Shown here one piece after another: positions 10,777 through 24,100 of a DNA stretch of 64,000 nucleotides (its first letter is position 1; the number at the start of each line of letters is the position of its first letter). The stretch covers positions 97,155 to 161,154 of the forward strand of contig JBBHKE010001736.1 in the NCBI GenBank assembly GCA_037447655.1, written 5' to 3'. The DNA comes from Zygnema cylindricum (lineage: Eukaryota > Streptophyta > Zygnematophyceae > Zygnematales > Zygnemataceae). The notes beneath the pieces are model-generated. The model was not told the origin of the DNA, did not search any database, and saw only the letters and a list, made by a program, of their open reading frames with translations. Position numbers and translations under genes: made by a program.

Positions 10777-10900
10777 TTCACGTCCAAACAAAAAAAAAGA
10801 ACATTCGTTTCCTCATCTCATTCATCATCCATTTCTAGTGTGAATGCAACATTACAAATCGATCACCATTGGAGTTCATTCTAACAAACAAAAAATGATC

Positions 10901-11472
10901 TAGCGTTGTGTAAAGGCAATACATTTATCGCGATAACACTGATATCGATAGCTATCGGTGGTCGAACGATCAGGGGTCACGATATATCACTCCGAGATAC
11001 AAAGTATTTATCGGCGATAAGTAAAAAAAAAATAGTGCGCTATATAATAGTACTTAATAGTGTATTGTATTATATAATTGACTTTATAAAGCGTGGTATG
11101 CCGAGTATGAAATTTTGTTCCGTTCTTTGTAGTACGTGAGTTTAATACAGAAAGTGACGCACGTTAACGTTAACAAATTTACAATGCTATTTTATAGTAC
11201 TAAACGTATAGTACAGCAAACTAAAAATTTGAATTATGTCCTAATACGTAACTCAGTATAGCTGTACGGGGTAAACCGTATAATTATGCAGTCTGTAGAG
11301 ATATCGCCAATTATTATCGGTATAGCTTTTATCGCGATAAAAAATTGACATTATCGGTTTTTTATCGGCGATAACACCAGTTTTGATATATCGTGCCAAT
11401 ATATCCATTATTGGCAAGTAAAAAAACAGGTATTTATGGATTATCGGCAAACCCTTACCGATACACAACACA
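10901..11472. mobile_element. Possible decayed hAT-like element rich in CGATA motifs
   Basis: The ends look like imperfect inverted repeats (left tagcGTTGTGTa, right taCACAACac). Inside, the sub-ends are crowded with ATCGATA/TATCGCGATA/ATCGGCGATA motifs, as in the better preserved element at 28490-28860. The flanking 8-mers do not match, so the boundaries are doubtful. No transposase frame is visible. Confidence 0.35.
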
Positions 11473-11900
11473 AAGAAAATCGCTGAACATAAAGTGAATC
11501 CACATTCCGTAAAGGACAAATTCGGAATTCCTGCCCGGTCAAAATTTCTTAGACGCTGCTCCGTGGGGTGGAGATTTATGTACTCGGTCAAACTGTTGCA
11601 CATGCACTTTTAATAACGTGTTCCGTGAAATCTGTTCAAATCGTTCACATGCGATCGCGTAAACACTTCCATGACTCAGTTCGTCGAGTGCTCACGCAAT
11701 TTCGGTAATGTCACCTCAAATGGCAGGATTATCATCTAGTTCGCGTGGTAGCTCATCATTTAGTTTGTGGCCCGATTAAAGGCGATGGACAAGATTTTGA
11801 TTCCAACCTTAACTTTTTGTCCTTTTAAAACTTCATGTCCGAATGAATAAACTCTTATCATTGGTGAATAACAACAACTCAACATGTGATATTATTCTTT
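11473..11900. other. Intergenic, nothing supportable
   Basis: AT-rich unique-looking sequence with short frames only. I see no domain, RNA gene or clear repeat. Confidence 0.5.
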
Positions 11901-11908
11901 GTCTTATT

Positions 11909-12474
11909 GATAGTTCAAAAGTAGGTGATAGTAGGCCCATATAATATGCCTATTGTACGCAAAACATAGAATATGGCCTTAAGACCCATATTATATTGGT
12001 CGCAAAATGAAAAAAAATAGTAACAGGGTTGAGTTTCACATCGATCGATAGAGAATTAAACGTCATGTCTAAATTTTGAAAAACATTTAGACAAAAAAAT
12101 ATTTTTCCGTGAGTTTTGAGGTATTTTTTATTTTAACCGTCAGATTTGGACGATCGGACGCTCATTGATCAAAGTAGCGATCTAAGAAGATCACATGAAA
12201 AGCCCATAACACAACTTACTATAGAACTTACGTCCGCGTTTTTTTTTTTTCTGGGTTCTTATTCTTTCGGAATGTCATCTTACGATGTGTCAGTTCGCTA
12301 AAAAAATTTGTCCGGCGGCGTGCGCTGTACTATGATGATACTTCAGATTCGTACGTTCGTACAAGAGTGTGCACAACGCACACACATACACTATGCTTAC
12401 TCTACGCGAGTTTTGTGTCAAGTTTTGTGCGCCTACCAAAAGCCTACCATAAAAACGCCTACTTTTGAACTATG
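11909..12474 (+). mobile_element. hAT-like MITE, copy A (long variant)
   Basis: Inverted ends gATAGTTCAAAAGTAGG(T)G ... CGCCTACTTTTGAACTATG are flanked by a perfect 8-bp duplication GTCTTATT (11901-11908, 12475-12482). It shares its left ~330 bp with copies C and D, but one internal direct repeat is replaced by about 200 bp of different sequence. No coding capacity. Confidence 0.85.
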
Positions 12475-12482
12475 GTCTTATT

Positions 12483-13830
12483 GGCTCTTTAACTCTCACT
12501 TTAAGGGTGAGGTTTCATTATGAAAAAAATGTTGTTGTTTACCGAAAGTTGTACTAAAAAAAATATATTGTCAAAAACACAAGCCTACTAAATGAGGGAT
12601 TTCATTCTCCACGTTTATGGGCGTAAACGTGGACCGTCGGATGCCAAATTTGATACGCCATCGTCTAACACTTTCACTTCGCAACAAATGATCCGGAGTA
12701 GGTCAATTCTCAGCGCTTGAACGAATACCATCGTGCCTCGTGGAAAAGTGAACCAATTTCCACGACGAACGCACGACGTACATGTGGCATATTATGCCTT
12801 TTGTCAAGGAGGATGTGATATCACCCACCGACATCATCCTCCTGTGACGCTTCCCCCTTCAAAAATGTTGGGTTTGAAATGTTTTTAGGGTTTTGCTGTT
12901 TGCCTCGCTGCCATTCTCATTTAAAACGAAATTTCTACTAATTTCCCAAATTGCCGCGTTTCCTCGTTTATAATCAAGTTCAAATTATCGTACTTTGGCG
13001 CTTTTGCTAACTTGTTTTATATTTTTTAAAGTTCACAATTTAAGCTCCATTTTACAATTTACCCATTTTCAATTTGTTTTGAAAAATTACCAGTTCAAAT
13101 TGAACAAGGAGTACAAACATGTTTTAGGGTTTGAGCAATTGCGATTCCACCAATTTTGGATTTTTTAAATGGTTTTGCCTAAGGTGAATATGGGTCCATA
13201 GTCAACCAAACCATATATTTTCATTGTAGATTTAAATTTGCGGTTTTGTACCTTGTGTCATCGTTTTCGGAATTTTTTGCACATTTTCATGACCTTGTGA
13301 GATGTCTTTCTCATACTTATTTCTTCATCTGGGCATTTATTTTGGGTTAATGTGTTGAATTTCCTCATTGTTGTCATCTTTTCTTCCACAATTGAGCCTT
13401 CATTCGGCTTGCGGATTTTCGTAAAGCGTGGGTGGGGCACGGACTTATCCGACAGGAGAAAAAAGGTGAAATAATCGACGTGCCAATTTTTTCCCATGTG
13501 TTTCTTCATCGACAACCCAGCAACTTAAGTGAATGGATTTTTCTTGAATTACAATTTAGCGTAGAATTAGCGTGTGTCGGGGTAATGATGATTTTTATTT
13601 TATTTTTGGGTTTACTTCATCTTGATCTCTTTATATGCTTAGCTGAGAAAGAAGGAAAGGGGAAAATTGGATGAATTTAGTGAATTTTATATTTTTTGCG
13701 TTTATACATTATCCTTTGTATTTCAAATTTCGAGTGTGAAATGTCAGTATTTTTCACTAAATAGGGCTTGCGACCCTTTTTTTACAATGTGTTATTAGAA
13801 ACTTTGTTGTACACTTGTGATATGACTTAA
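12483..13830. other. Intergenic, no supportable gene
   Basis: Mixed AT-rich sequence. A short palindromic stretch near 12805-12845 (aaggaggatgtgatat ... catcatcctcctgtga) is the only structure noted. Frames are short on both strands and none looks coding. Confidence 0.5.
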
Positions 13831-13834
13831 TTTG

Positions 13835-14250
13835 ATCTTGTCCATGCTGCTCTTGTTGTTGTTATGTTGTTGTTCCTTTTGTTTGTTATATTGTTGGTAC
13901 TCTTGCAGCGCAGCAGCTGTTGCTATTGTTTACTGCTACTTCGCAGGGCAGACAGATGCTGCTGCTATTCAGACAACACCTGACATGTGCTACAACTATT
14001 CAGACAGCTGCTGGTGCTGCTGGGCAGACAACTGCTGCAACTGTTCAGCTGCTTCAGCTGGTGCTGCAACTGTTCAGCTGCTTCAGCTGGTGCTACAGGT
14101 GCACTGCTTCAGCTGGTGCTGCAACTGTTCAGCTGCTTCAGCTGGTGCTACAGGTGCAGTTGCAAGACAGCTGGTGCTGCTACTGGTGTTGAGGTCTTTG
14201 GTGTTGCTGCTACTGGTGTTGAGGTCTTTGGTGTTAAGGTCTTTGGACAG
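13835..14250 (+). repeat. CTG-rich minisatellite with 29-bp core
   Basis: A core of about 29 bp (ctgcttcagctggtgctgcaactgttcag) recurs with variants at 14030-14160, flanked by CTG/TTG-rich sequence and by two copies of 'tactggtgttgaggtctttggtgt'. Because 29 is not a multiple of three, all three forward frames stay open across it, giving three overlapping frames of 90-141 codons. I regard these as artefacts of composition rather than genes. Confidence 0.75.
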
Positions 14251-14259
14251 AAATTAGAA

Positions 14260-15560
14260 ATATAATGAATATTTATAAAAAAAAATGTCGTTATGAATTT
14301 TGATTTATGAAAAGATGTACAATTTAGATTCTGAACTCTAGAACTTTGACTTCAAACATTAGAAATAAAAAATTAGATGATGATGCAAATATTTGCACTC
14401 GAAAAGTAAACATTGACATTGGAAATTCTCCCAGATAATTTTATATTCAACCCAAAAAAATCAATACAGGACATTAGAAGAGAAAGAGAGAGCATGAGAG
14501 AGGGTACGGTTTTTTTACATAATTTGATCATCCTGATTTTATTTCAAACTCGCAGTGCGAGTACATGTATACAAAAAAGAAAGCCCTATATTGATAGTAT
14601 TGGGAAAAAAAAAACAATCTTACTTGCTATGTATTCTTTAAATATATAGTGTCTGCGGGGAAAGCATTGCTAACATTGCAATAAATATATCCCTATGCTA
14701 AAAAATCGCAAACTACTTTATTCTTGGAAATATTATTTATTGAAGAAATGCATGTAAAATTGCTTATTCCCTATTATGTTGAACACTACAAATATAACCC
14801 AAAGCCACAAGAGAAAACCCAATCCTAACACAAGTCACGCCTACAAATTATGCCCAAATCAAAGTGCTTCAAAGAAGTGTTTGATTGCCACACTATTCTA
14901 ATGGTTCTTGACAAACTCGTATGTTATGCGCTGAAATTGCACCGATTATCGGACCACCCATAAACCCATACAGTAATGGAGAGTCAAATCACAATGCAAT
15001 ATTTACCTCCTCGTCACTGGAGGGATAGAAAATACGGAGAAACAAACACAAATGAAACATGGAAAATGAAATATGGAAAACGTGGTTAGAATTTCCCTTT
15101 GGAAGTAAAACATTGTACAGCTCAAAGTTCAACCGAACACAAAAACTGTAAAAAAACACGATATTTCAATCACAATTTAAGTCTACTCACAATTTAAGTC
15201 TATTGAAAAATGAACAAACATAACAACATACATTAATATAGCATTGATATAATAGTATATAATATTCATTTTTTATAATACTAGATTATTACGTTGTGTT
15301 ATATTATTAAGTATTAATGCATTATATAACAAAATTAAACAATATTATAAAATATACATTATACTACATTAGGTTATTGTGACACATCTTTATATTGTAT
15401 TACATTATGTCACAACACATCAAATGATATATATTATATATATTATAACATTAGCATGCTATATTGTATTACCGTATATAATAAAATGACATTAAAATCT
15501 TTTGTATATTACATAGTATTATGTTGTACATATTACATATTGTATTGTTTTGTATAACAT
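14260..15560. other. AT-rich intergenic DNA
   Basis: Very AT-rich, particularly 15220-15560 where 'attatattgtattacatta'-like units recur. No gene, RNA or bounded element could be supported. Confidence 0.55.
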
Positions 15561-15564
15561 ATAA

Positions 15565-16045
15565 AGATAGACAGAGGAAGACAAAGAGACACATGGGGCG
15601 ACACACAGGGGGCGACAGACACAGGGGGAGTCAGACACAAAGGGGAGACACAGGGGGAGACAGACATAGAGGGAGACAAAGGGAGCCAAAGAAAGCCATA
15701 AGGAAACAGAGGGAGACACAAAGATGGAAAGAGACAAAGCGAGACAGAGGGAGTCAGAGGGAATCAGAGGGAGTCAGAGGGAGTCAGAGGGAGTTTGGAG
15801 GGGGACAGAGGGAGAAGTTTGGAGGGAGACAGAGAGAGACAGATAGGAGGGAGACAAAGGGAGACGGTAGGAGACAGAGTAGGAGAGAGGAAAACAGAGG
15901 GGACAGAGGGAGACAGGGGAGACAGTGGGAGACAGGTAAACAGAGAGGGACAGAGCGCAACAGAGTAAGACGCAACAGAGTAAGACAGAGGAAGTCATAC
16001 GAAAGGAGACATAGGAAGTTAGAGGGAAAGTTGTTACCAAGAAAA
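15565..16045. repeat. GACAGAGGGA-type purine-rich satellite
   Basis: Degenerate tandem units of about 10 bp (gacagaggga, gtcagaggga, gggagacaga) run for about 480 bp. They produce long artefactual Arg-rich frames on the plus strand and Ser/Leu-rich frames on the minus. A (TA)n tract follows at 16079-16097. Confidence 0.85.
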
Positions 16046-16459
16046 AAACTGCTTCGATTCCCTGTCAACTTAAAAAAATATATATATATATATATATCGT
16101 TTTTTAGGTCAAAGTAAATAAATCAATTTAGCTTTTTGACCACATAGACTTTCCACAAACAAATTACAATTACGGATTGGTCACCTTATTGTTCATTAAG
16201 GACGATAAGTATGGCCGCCACAGTTCAATTTTGAAGAAATCAAAGGAGAATGAAGACTAGCACCGCTGCTGCGGAGGTTTTAGGTCAAAGACAGGCGTTT
16301 AAGAGAGCCATGGGAATATTTTAGAGAAGGTTGTGTTCCCTGTTACATGACCGTACATTTCGTACATCATCGTACATTACGTACGACGTCCTTTTTACAC
16401 CTAGTACTACAAATTTTGCGTTATCATCTTGCCGCCAAAGATTCTATATGGATTAGCAC

Positions 16460-16914
16460 CATAGTTCAAAAGTAGGCGTTTTTTGGTAGGCCTTTTGTAG
16501 GCCGCCTTTAGCGTAAGTTGTGTTACTGGCTTTCCATGTGATCTTCTTAGATCGCTACTTTCACCATCGACCTTCCGATCGTCCGAATGACGATAGTCCT
16601 ATCGTAAGTTGTGTTATGGGCTTTTCATATGATCTTCTTAGATCGTTACTTTCATCATCGACCGTCAGATCGTCCAAATCTGACGGTTTAAATAAAAAGT
16701 CGCTCAAAACTCACAGAAAAATATTTTTTTGTCCGATTTTTTTTTCAAATTTAGACATTACGTTTAATTCTCTATAGATCCATGTGCAACTCAACCCTGT
16801 TACTATTTTATTTCATTTTGCGGCCAATACAATATGGGTCTTAAGGCCATATTGTATGTTTTGCATACAATAGGCATATTGTATGGGCGTACGGTCACCT
16901 ACTTTTGAACTATG
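16460..16914 (-). mobile_element. hAT-like MITE, copy B
   Basis: CATAGTTCAAAAGTAGGCG ... CACCTACTTTTGAACTATG is flanked by a perfect 8-bp duplication ATTAGCAC (16452-16459, 16915-16922). It lies in the opposite orientation to copies A, C and D. Two direct repeats of ~90 bp ('gatcttcttagatcg', 'acgataggactat' region) sit inside. No coding capacity. Confidence 0.9.
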
Positions 16915-16922
16915 ATTAGCAC

Positions 16923-18118
16923 GATCGGAATAGCTTCTTACGTGGAACCAACCAATATGCGCCACGCAAAATAAATGTCGGTTACTGACCCGACACAATG
17001 GAACGGACACAATGGAACGGTCGCTTCAGTAAGCGAATTTTTTACGTTTACTGAGACCGCCTAATGGAACAACGCTGTAATGCAAAGAGGAAAGTACAGG
17101 TAAAGTACAGCGAAGTGGACAGGAAACGACCTTCGGCAACGCAGTGCCCAAAATCCCAGATAGCCAACAATTGGCCGTACTCGTAACCTCGTCCTGGGAA
17201 TTTTTGCCTGTCGTATTGAGTTGATATTTGCGTACGCGTTGATTGCTTTTGCTACAACTGTCACTTTTGCGGGCTCGTTTTAACCTGCCCAGACTGGACG
17301 CAAGGTAGCCAATTCTCCACGGCGAAGCAAGGCATCGGGCCCATGCTACAAAAACGACACTTGCTGACGCTAGGTGAAGATTCTAAGAAAGATCGCTGAA
17401 CTTTGCAGCGTTACAGTACCAGAAGTAGACAAACGGACGGTTCGAAAATGACAACAGTTATAGCTCTAAGATTCGGAAAGCGCCAAAAACGGACCTTTAA
17501 TGACAGAAATCAGAATTTTCAAAAAAATCAGAAGACGCCACGTACAGGAAAAGTTATGTCCTTTATCTAGGCCACTTGGACTCTAACGATACATAACCTG
17601 CCCTCGTAAAAACGCTCCCTGACCTTTTCAGAATTTCGCTGTCCAAAATCTGTGTACACGGTATCAACCGTCGTCTAGATCCGTCGATCACCGCTGGAGT
17701 ATCCGATGAACGTCCACGATTCAGCCATCTGCGAATGTTCTACTATTCAATTACGTTTTTTGTTAAAACCTCCATTCAAAACTTCGACGGTCTGCCTCGA
17801 ACGGCTACTGTACCTGTCGACGTGGCACCTCGCTCCTGCGATATTCGTAAGACGTGAATCTCACGTCTGACACAGCCACTCTTACAAAGGCCGAGCATTT
17901 CCATGTGTCGAATAAGAATAAGAATTTCGAATACTACGATTAACAAGCAACAGCTTCGCAGTACTCTAGTCATACATAACGCCTCGCCAGCTACCAAAGG
18001 CCTAAATAAATAAATAAATTATCAAGTAACCGCTGTCTTTTGACTATCGACTTGATTTTATTAAGTTGAAATATAAAACGACTCGAAATAAATAAAGTTA
18101 TATAAGTGTTTCACAACC
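16923..18118. other. Intergenic, presumed 5' flank of the ABCB gene
   Basis: No domain or RNA gene seen. An 'aaataaataaataaatt' tract lies at 18004-18019 and the sequence is AT-rich just before the start codon. Promoter elements cannot be assigned with confidence. Confidence 0.4.
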
Positions 18119-21100
18119 ATGCCTGGAGACGGTTCCCTTTCTTCCATGGAACAGCTTTCCTCTGCAAAAGCAACGGAGCCTATGGCGGGATCCGTCACAG
18201 AATCCGTTATTAAAGGCAGTCGAACCAATGGCGTGACGAATTTGGCGGATGTGACGGAAGATTCAACTGAAGGGAAGAAGAAAAAGAAGAAGAAGCCAAA
18301 GGAGGAACCTGCTCCTTCTGTTAGTATGCGAGAGCTTTTCAAATACGCAGATAAATATGATATGTTGCTTATGTTTGTTGGAACCCTAGGAGCTTTAGGG
18401 TTTGGTATTGCTCTCCCTCTTTTGGCTCTTCTCTTCGGAGAGCTCACTGACGCCTTTGGACAAAACTTGGCGGATGTCGACAAGCTTGTGGATATGGTGA
18501 CAGAGGTGCGAGACCGTCTCCACGTTTTTTTTTCCCTTTCCTGATGTTGTTTTCGTCCAATAGTGGTTTTGTGTTTATTTCTTGTAATTTCAGCCATGAG
18601 TTTATCGTAAAGCAGTCCTGCTATTGTAACAGTGCGAATTCAAAGCTGTGAAGGGATTTTTTAATTAAATAAACCTTTCATATGTTTTGAGTAGCTGAAG
18701 TGACACACCAAATCCTCTTTAAGAATTTTCATAGGAAACATTACTGGTTTTTACATTCAAATCTTCTCATGTATTTGAAAATTTATGTATTATTATCAAA
18801 ATTATTCTACAATTTTTTTTTTCTCGGCTTGGTTTTTCTAGTTTTTGTGTGTTTTGAGAGGTTGTAGTCTTCCATATATTAGGAATAACGCACCCAATCC
18901 TCGTTAAGAATTCTCACAGTGGTAGTATTTAGTGTCAATGTGTAGTGTTATTTAATTCAAAATTTTCTCACTATTTAAAAATTTACAATTTTTTAAATCA
19001 TTTCAGAAAATATGTTTTTCTTACTTTGTCCCACACGATTAGATTGGAGTATGATATAGATCTGGGAATCACCTTTTTGGAATCTCTCGTTTCAAGTCTA
19101 ATATCTTCTATGTTTTTTTTTTTTTTTGTATTTTCTATTTTTTTTTGGGTTATTCAGACCTCTCTGAAATTTGTGTGGGTAGCAATTGGCGCTGCTGCAG
19201 CTGCATATTTGGGTAAGTTAAAATTTCAGCTCGGAAAAAGTTAAGGTCAGTCAGGACGTTAGAAACTTTCAAGAATCTATCTATACCAAAACAGTTGATG
19301 GTCTAGATATCTGCGCCCTGTCCAGTTTCCTCTTCAACTCTGGAATTATTTTGCGTCATTTTGAGGCGCTCATTGAGTGCGGGAATTTGGCCTGTATTGG
19401 TATTGCATTTGTGTTGTCAAATTTTGGTTGTTGGTATGTTTCTTTGCCATCAATTTGCCATTCATTATCCGATGAGATGTTTTGAGTCGCAAAATTCCTG
19501 CTTTCAATTTCCTTATGCAGAAATGGCTTGTTGGATGCTGACGGGAGAGCGACAAGCCGCCCGAATTCGATCAAAGTTTCTAAAAGCAGTTCTACGACAG
19601 GACATTACATATTTTGATCTTGAGATATCAACAGGAGAAGTTATCAGTCGAATGTCTGGTGATATTGTTTTGGTGCAAGAGGCCATGGGAGAAAAGGTGA
19701 GTCTCATAAATTTTGTTTTCGTTGTCTTTGCTTCATCAGACATGTGTTTACAGAAGTCGGAATAAAATCAAAGTTGTGTTATTGGATGAGGTTAAAAGCA
19801 AAAAATACAAAAGAAAATGCAACAACTAGATATAGACTTTCATGGTTGTTGGTTTTAGACAGTTTTTATCATCTGGACATCTATTGCAACTATTTTCTTA
19901 TCTTGGTGTATCATATCGATTTCATATTGGTTTTTCAACAGGTTGGCGCTTACATTCGATTAATGACGACATTTATCGGCGGCTTTGCGATGGGATTTGC
20001 GCGTGGATGGCTTCTCACATTTGTAATGTTGTCAGCTTTGCCTTTACTCGCAATCTGCGGTGGAATAATGACTTGGGCCGTAACTCGAATGTCAAGTCGA
20101 GGTCAGGAGGCATATTCTGACGCCGGACAAGTGGTAGAGCAATGCATTGGCGCGATTCGAACGGTGAGTTTATTTTTGCCATGTTTCAGTACTTCTTTCA
20201 TAGTCTCCGACTCAAGTTGGTTTTGTAGTGTCTATTTATGACCTCAAAAAGCTGTGTCTTTATGAGGTTCCCCGTGTTCACCTGATTTTCTTTGATCCAT
20301 GAATGTGTTTCTGGATAAAGTTCACCGTGAGTTTCCAAGTTGGCAATTTTTGCGTGTTCCCCCCTACCCAAATTATAGTTAATACTAAAACAGCCCTCAT
20401 ACAAAAAAATTATCTACTCTGTAATGATCCACGGTTTAGTGTTCAAAAACTAGAGACGCTTAGAAAATAGCAAGCCACGCAATTGCGGGTTTCTTACGGA
20501 AAACTGTTTGCAACTGTGACTTTTGAAACTCCCCATTTCTACTGGTTGTGAACCTTGTTCTTTAATCATTGCGCAACCATGTTTCACAATTAACGAATTC
20601 TGTACTAATATTTCTTTATACAGGTGGTTGCTTTTACTGGGGAAGCAAAAGCAGTGGAGCAATACCGTGTATCTCTCGACAAAGCGTACAAAATGGGATG
20701 CCGGCAAGGCCTTTTTTCTGGCCTAGGGATGGGTGTAACTTTATTAGTTATGTTCAGTTCGTACGGGCTCGCACTTTGGGTTGGCTCAATTTTTATTGTA
20801 AATGATATCGGTGGATATACGGGAGGCAAAGTGATGAGCGTTTTGTTTGCAGTGCTCATCGGTGGAATGTAAGAGTTTATTTCCTTCTGTTTTTGGCTAA
20901 ACATAAGATTGTATATTAAAGATCAGTAGATTTATTTTTGGGGTCACACATATCCAAAGCGACAGTTGCAAGGATATTCTTGTAAACCTTGAAGTTACAC
21001 CATTTACCACCATTAGTGAAGGTTTTGCTCTGAAGATAAACTGATCTATTAGATATTCTGATCTTTGCTAAATATTATTCTAGATCCTGTTAAAGCACTC

Positions 21101-24100
21101 TTAAACAGCGTCGGCCACTCTAATGGTGGTAAGCTAAGTAATTTTCCGTAGAGAGAGCATTCGCTCTTTCCTATTATCTGTCACTTTATTACGCATGTGT
21201 AAGAAATTGAAAAAAGCAGAGAAGAGGACAAAATGCAAACTCTATTGTTAAGGAAAGACGAATACGGAACATATTAGACAGATTCATCTTACTCAGCTGA
21301 CTGATAGTTCTTATTTTCTTAGTTTTCACATGTTAGAACTACTTATTTTAAGGGAATTCGGGCACTCCCATTAGTTAACAGTTATTAATGACACCTCATG
21401 TTTTGGGTCCATTTTCAGGTCTCTTGGTCAGGCTTCTCCCAATTTGAGTGCCTTTGCCAGTGGGAAAGCAGCTGCCTATAAGATTTTTGAAGTTATCGCT
21501 CGGACACCAAAAATTGACATTTACAATCTGGAGGGTGAAACACCCAAGACAATTAAAGGGGATATTGAGTTTCACAGGGTCAAATTTTCATATCCTGCCC
21601 GGCCAGATGTCCAAATATTTAGTGATTTTTCTCTTCTGATTCCTTCAGGTTTGTCTGCCCTCTTCCCTTCTGTGAACACTGTTGCTTTTTTGAGTTTGGA
21701 TTTTTGTGCGAGTCTTGGTTACTTCATTGGGAAACGAGACCGCCTTTTTTATTGTGATTATGTACCAATCGACCTCCAAGAGTTTGCTTGACTTCTTTCT
21801 GTCGTTTTCTGTTACCACACATTTCTGCCTTTTTCAGAAGAAAGATGTTCAATATTGCATTTTCCTTGTCTTTTTTTTTGTTGTGAGGCGGTTGAATAAT
21901 GATCTTCATATTATTTGATGCATTTTCACGTTAATGTTTTTTACAGAAAAAAGTTTTTTGGAAAGTGCAGACTAATGTTTCTGGCATATATTTCAGGCTG
22001 TCCGTAATTGTTCACTTAATCTTGGTGACATTGCATTTAAAACGCCGTTTTTCCCTGCCCCCCCTTTCCTTCCTGCCCTCTTTTTCTATTTTATTTTTAA
22101 TTTCCTCATCCACCAGGCAAAACTGTTGCTTTGGTTGGAGAGTCTGGCAGTGGGAAATCGACAGTTATTTCGTTAATTGAACGTTTTTATGATCCGATCG
22201 ACGGTCACATTTCGCTTGACGGTAAATCTTTGAAATCCTTACAACTTCGTTGGCTGAGACAGCAAGTGGGTCTTGTTAGTCAAGAACCAGTACTTTTTGG
22301 GACGAGTATTCGGGATAATATTGCGTACGGAAAGGAAAACTCAACAGAGGAGGAAATAATTTCTGCCGCTAGAATGGCAAATATTTACAACTTTATTACA
22401 TCACTTCCTGAAGTAAGTGTGGTTTTTTTTCTCTCGCAGAAAACAGTTTGTTCGTTGTTGCTTTCTTTTGCTCATTCAATATTTGTGGATGAACTATCTA
22501 TTGTGTTTATATAGTCAATGTTGTTTGAAAATTTCCATACTCGAATATATTACCTGATCGTGTTTTTTGTTAAACCAGTAGTAACATTAGATTTTTATGT
22601 AATTAATAACTTGGAACAAAGGACGATGGATAAAACTTTCTATTTGTTGCACCAATTTATGGAATTTGTACTAAGTCATAATTTCTTAAAGCATGCCCCA
22701 AGTGAATTTTCTGGCTGTGCTTTTGAACAAAGATAGACAGCTCATGAACAAAAACAACAATCAGATTTTCATCATTATTATCAAATTTATTGTATTGTTG
22801 TGTTGATGAATTTCTTTTAACGTGAGCTCCGACAACGTATGCACAATTTTTTATCTTCATATTCTTGATACTTAAAAAGCTTGTTTTCCACACCTACACA
22901 AAAACCTCCAAAGTAACTGATATAAAGCAACATGATAAATAGAAGCCATAAAGCAACGTTGAGAATCTGTTAAACACCTAACACCCTTTTTCACGCAGGG
23001 GTTTAATACCGAAGTTGGAGAACGAGGAACTCAACTCTCTGGAGGTCAAAAACAACGAGTGGCAATTGCTCGTGCAATTTTAAAAAATCCGCGAATTCTT
23101 TTATTGGACGAAGCGACATCGGCTCTTGACGCTGAATCGGAAAAAGTTGTTCAGGAGGCTTTGGAAAGGGCCATGAGAGATAGGACAACGGTAGTGGTAG
23201 CGCACCGACTCACAACTATTCGAAATGCGGATATGATTGCGGTTTTGCAACGAGGAGTCATGGTAGAGAGCGGTGAGTTTTTTGTTTTGCTTTTCTTTAC
23301 AACCCTTTTTTTTGTGTCGGTATGCGAGGGAGGAGAGTGGAGTTAGAGGAAGGAGGGCTGTGGGTGCAGGAAGTAGGGAGGGAGGGGGAACGAGACTGAA
23401 TTTTTTATTAAAAGGGATGGTTTGTAGTGCTGCATGTGTTTGACTATTTTATATCGTTATGGGTTGATGTCAAGGAGAGGAAATGAGAAAGAGAGGAAAA
23501 GAGAAAGAGAGGAAAAAGCGGAAGGGTGAGGGAAGAGATTAGAAATTCCAAGAAGGGGAGGTTTGAAATGCGAGGTTTGTGAAAAGCGGGTGCAGGTTAT
23601 GTGAGGGAAAATCAGAGGTGAGGTCATTATTCACGCTGAGTGGTTTGGTGGTAACAGATGTGTTTGTTTTTTTTCCCCCTTGTTTTAAACAGGCACACAT
23701 GATGAATTAGTTTCAAAACCGGGTGGAGCTTATTCGCAACTTATTCATCTACAGGCAATGCAAAGTGAAGAGGACAAAAAGGGAAATGTGGTGAAGTTGC
23801 TAAATCGGGTTTCGGATTCATTCGAGTTTGTAGATCTTGAGAAGTCAAACTCAGCAAAGGAGACGGTAGAAACAAAAGAGGAAAAGGGAGATATTGCCGC
23901 AGAGCTTGTTCTTTCTCGAAATCCATCCGGGTTTATGAAAAAGGTTACACAGTTTTTATGCTGTCACAGTGAAAAAAGTAATAAAAAAACAGACATGGAG
24001 GAAGGAGAAAAGGAGGAGGAGAAGGTAGATGTATCTATGGGACGATTAATTGGTTTAAATTCGCCAGAATGGCCATTAGCTTTAGTGGGATCAATAGCTG

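Noticed and set aside
15521-16117. 198-codon forward frame and minus Ser/Leu-rich frames
   Set aside because: Produced by the GACAGAGGGA satellite; pure composition effect.
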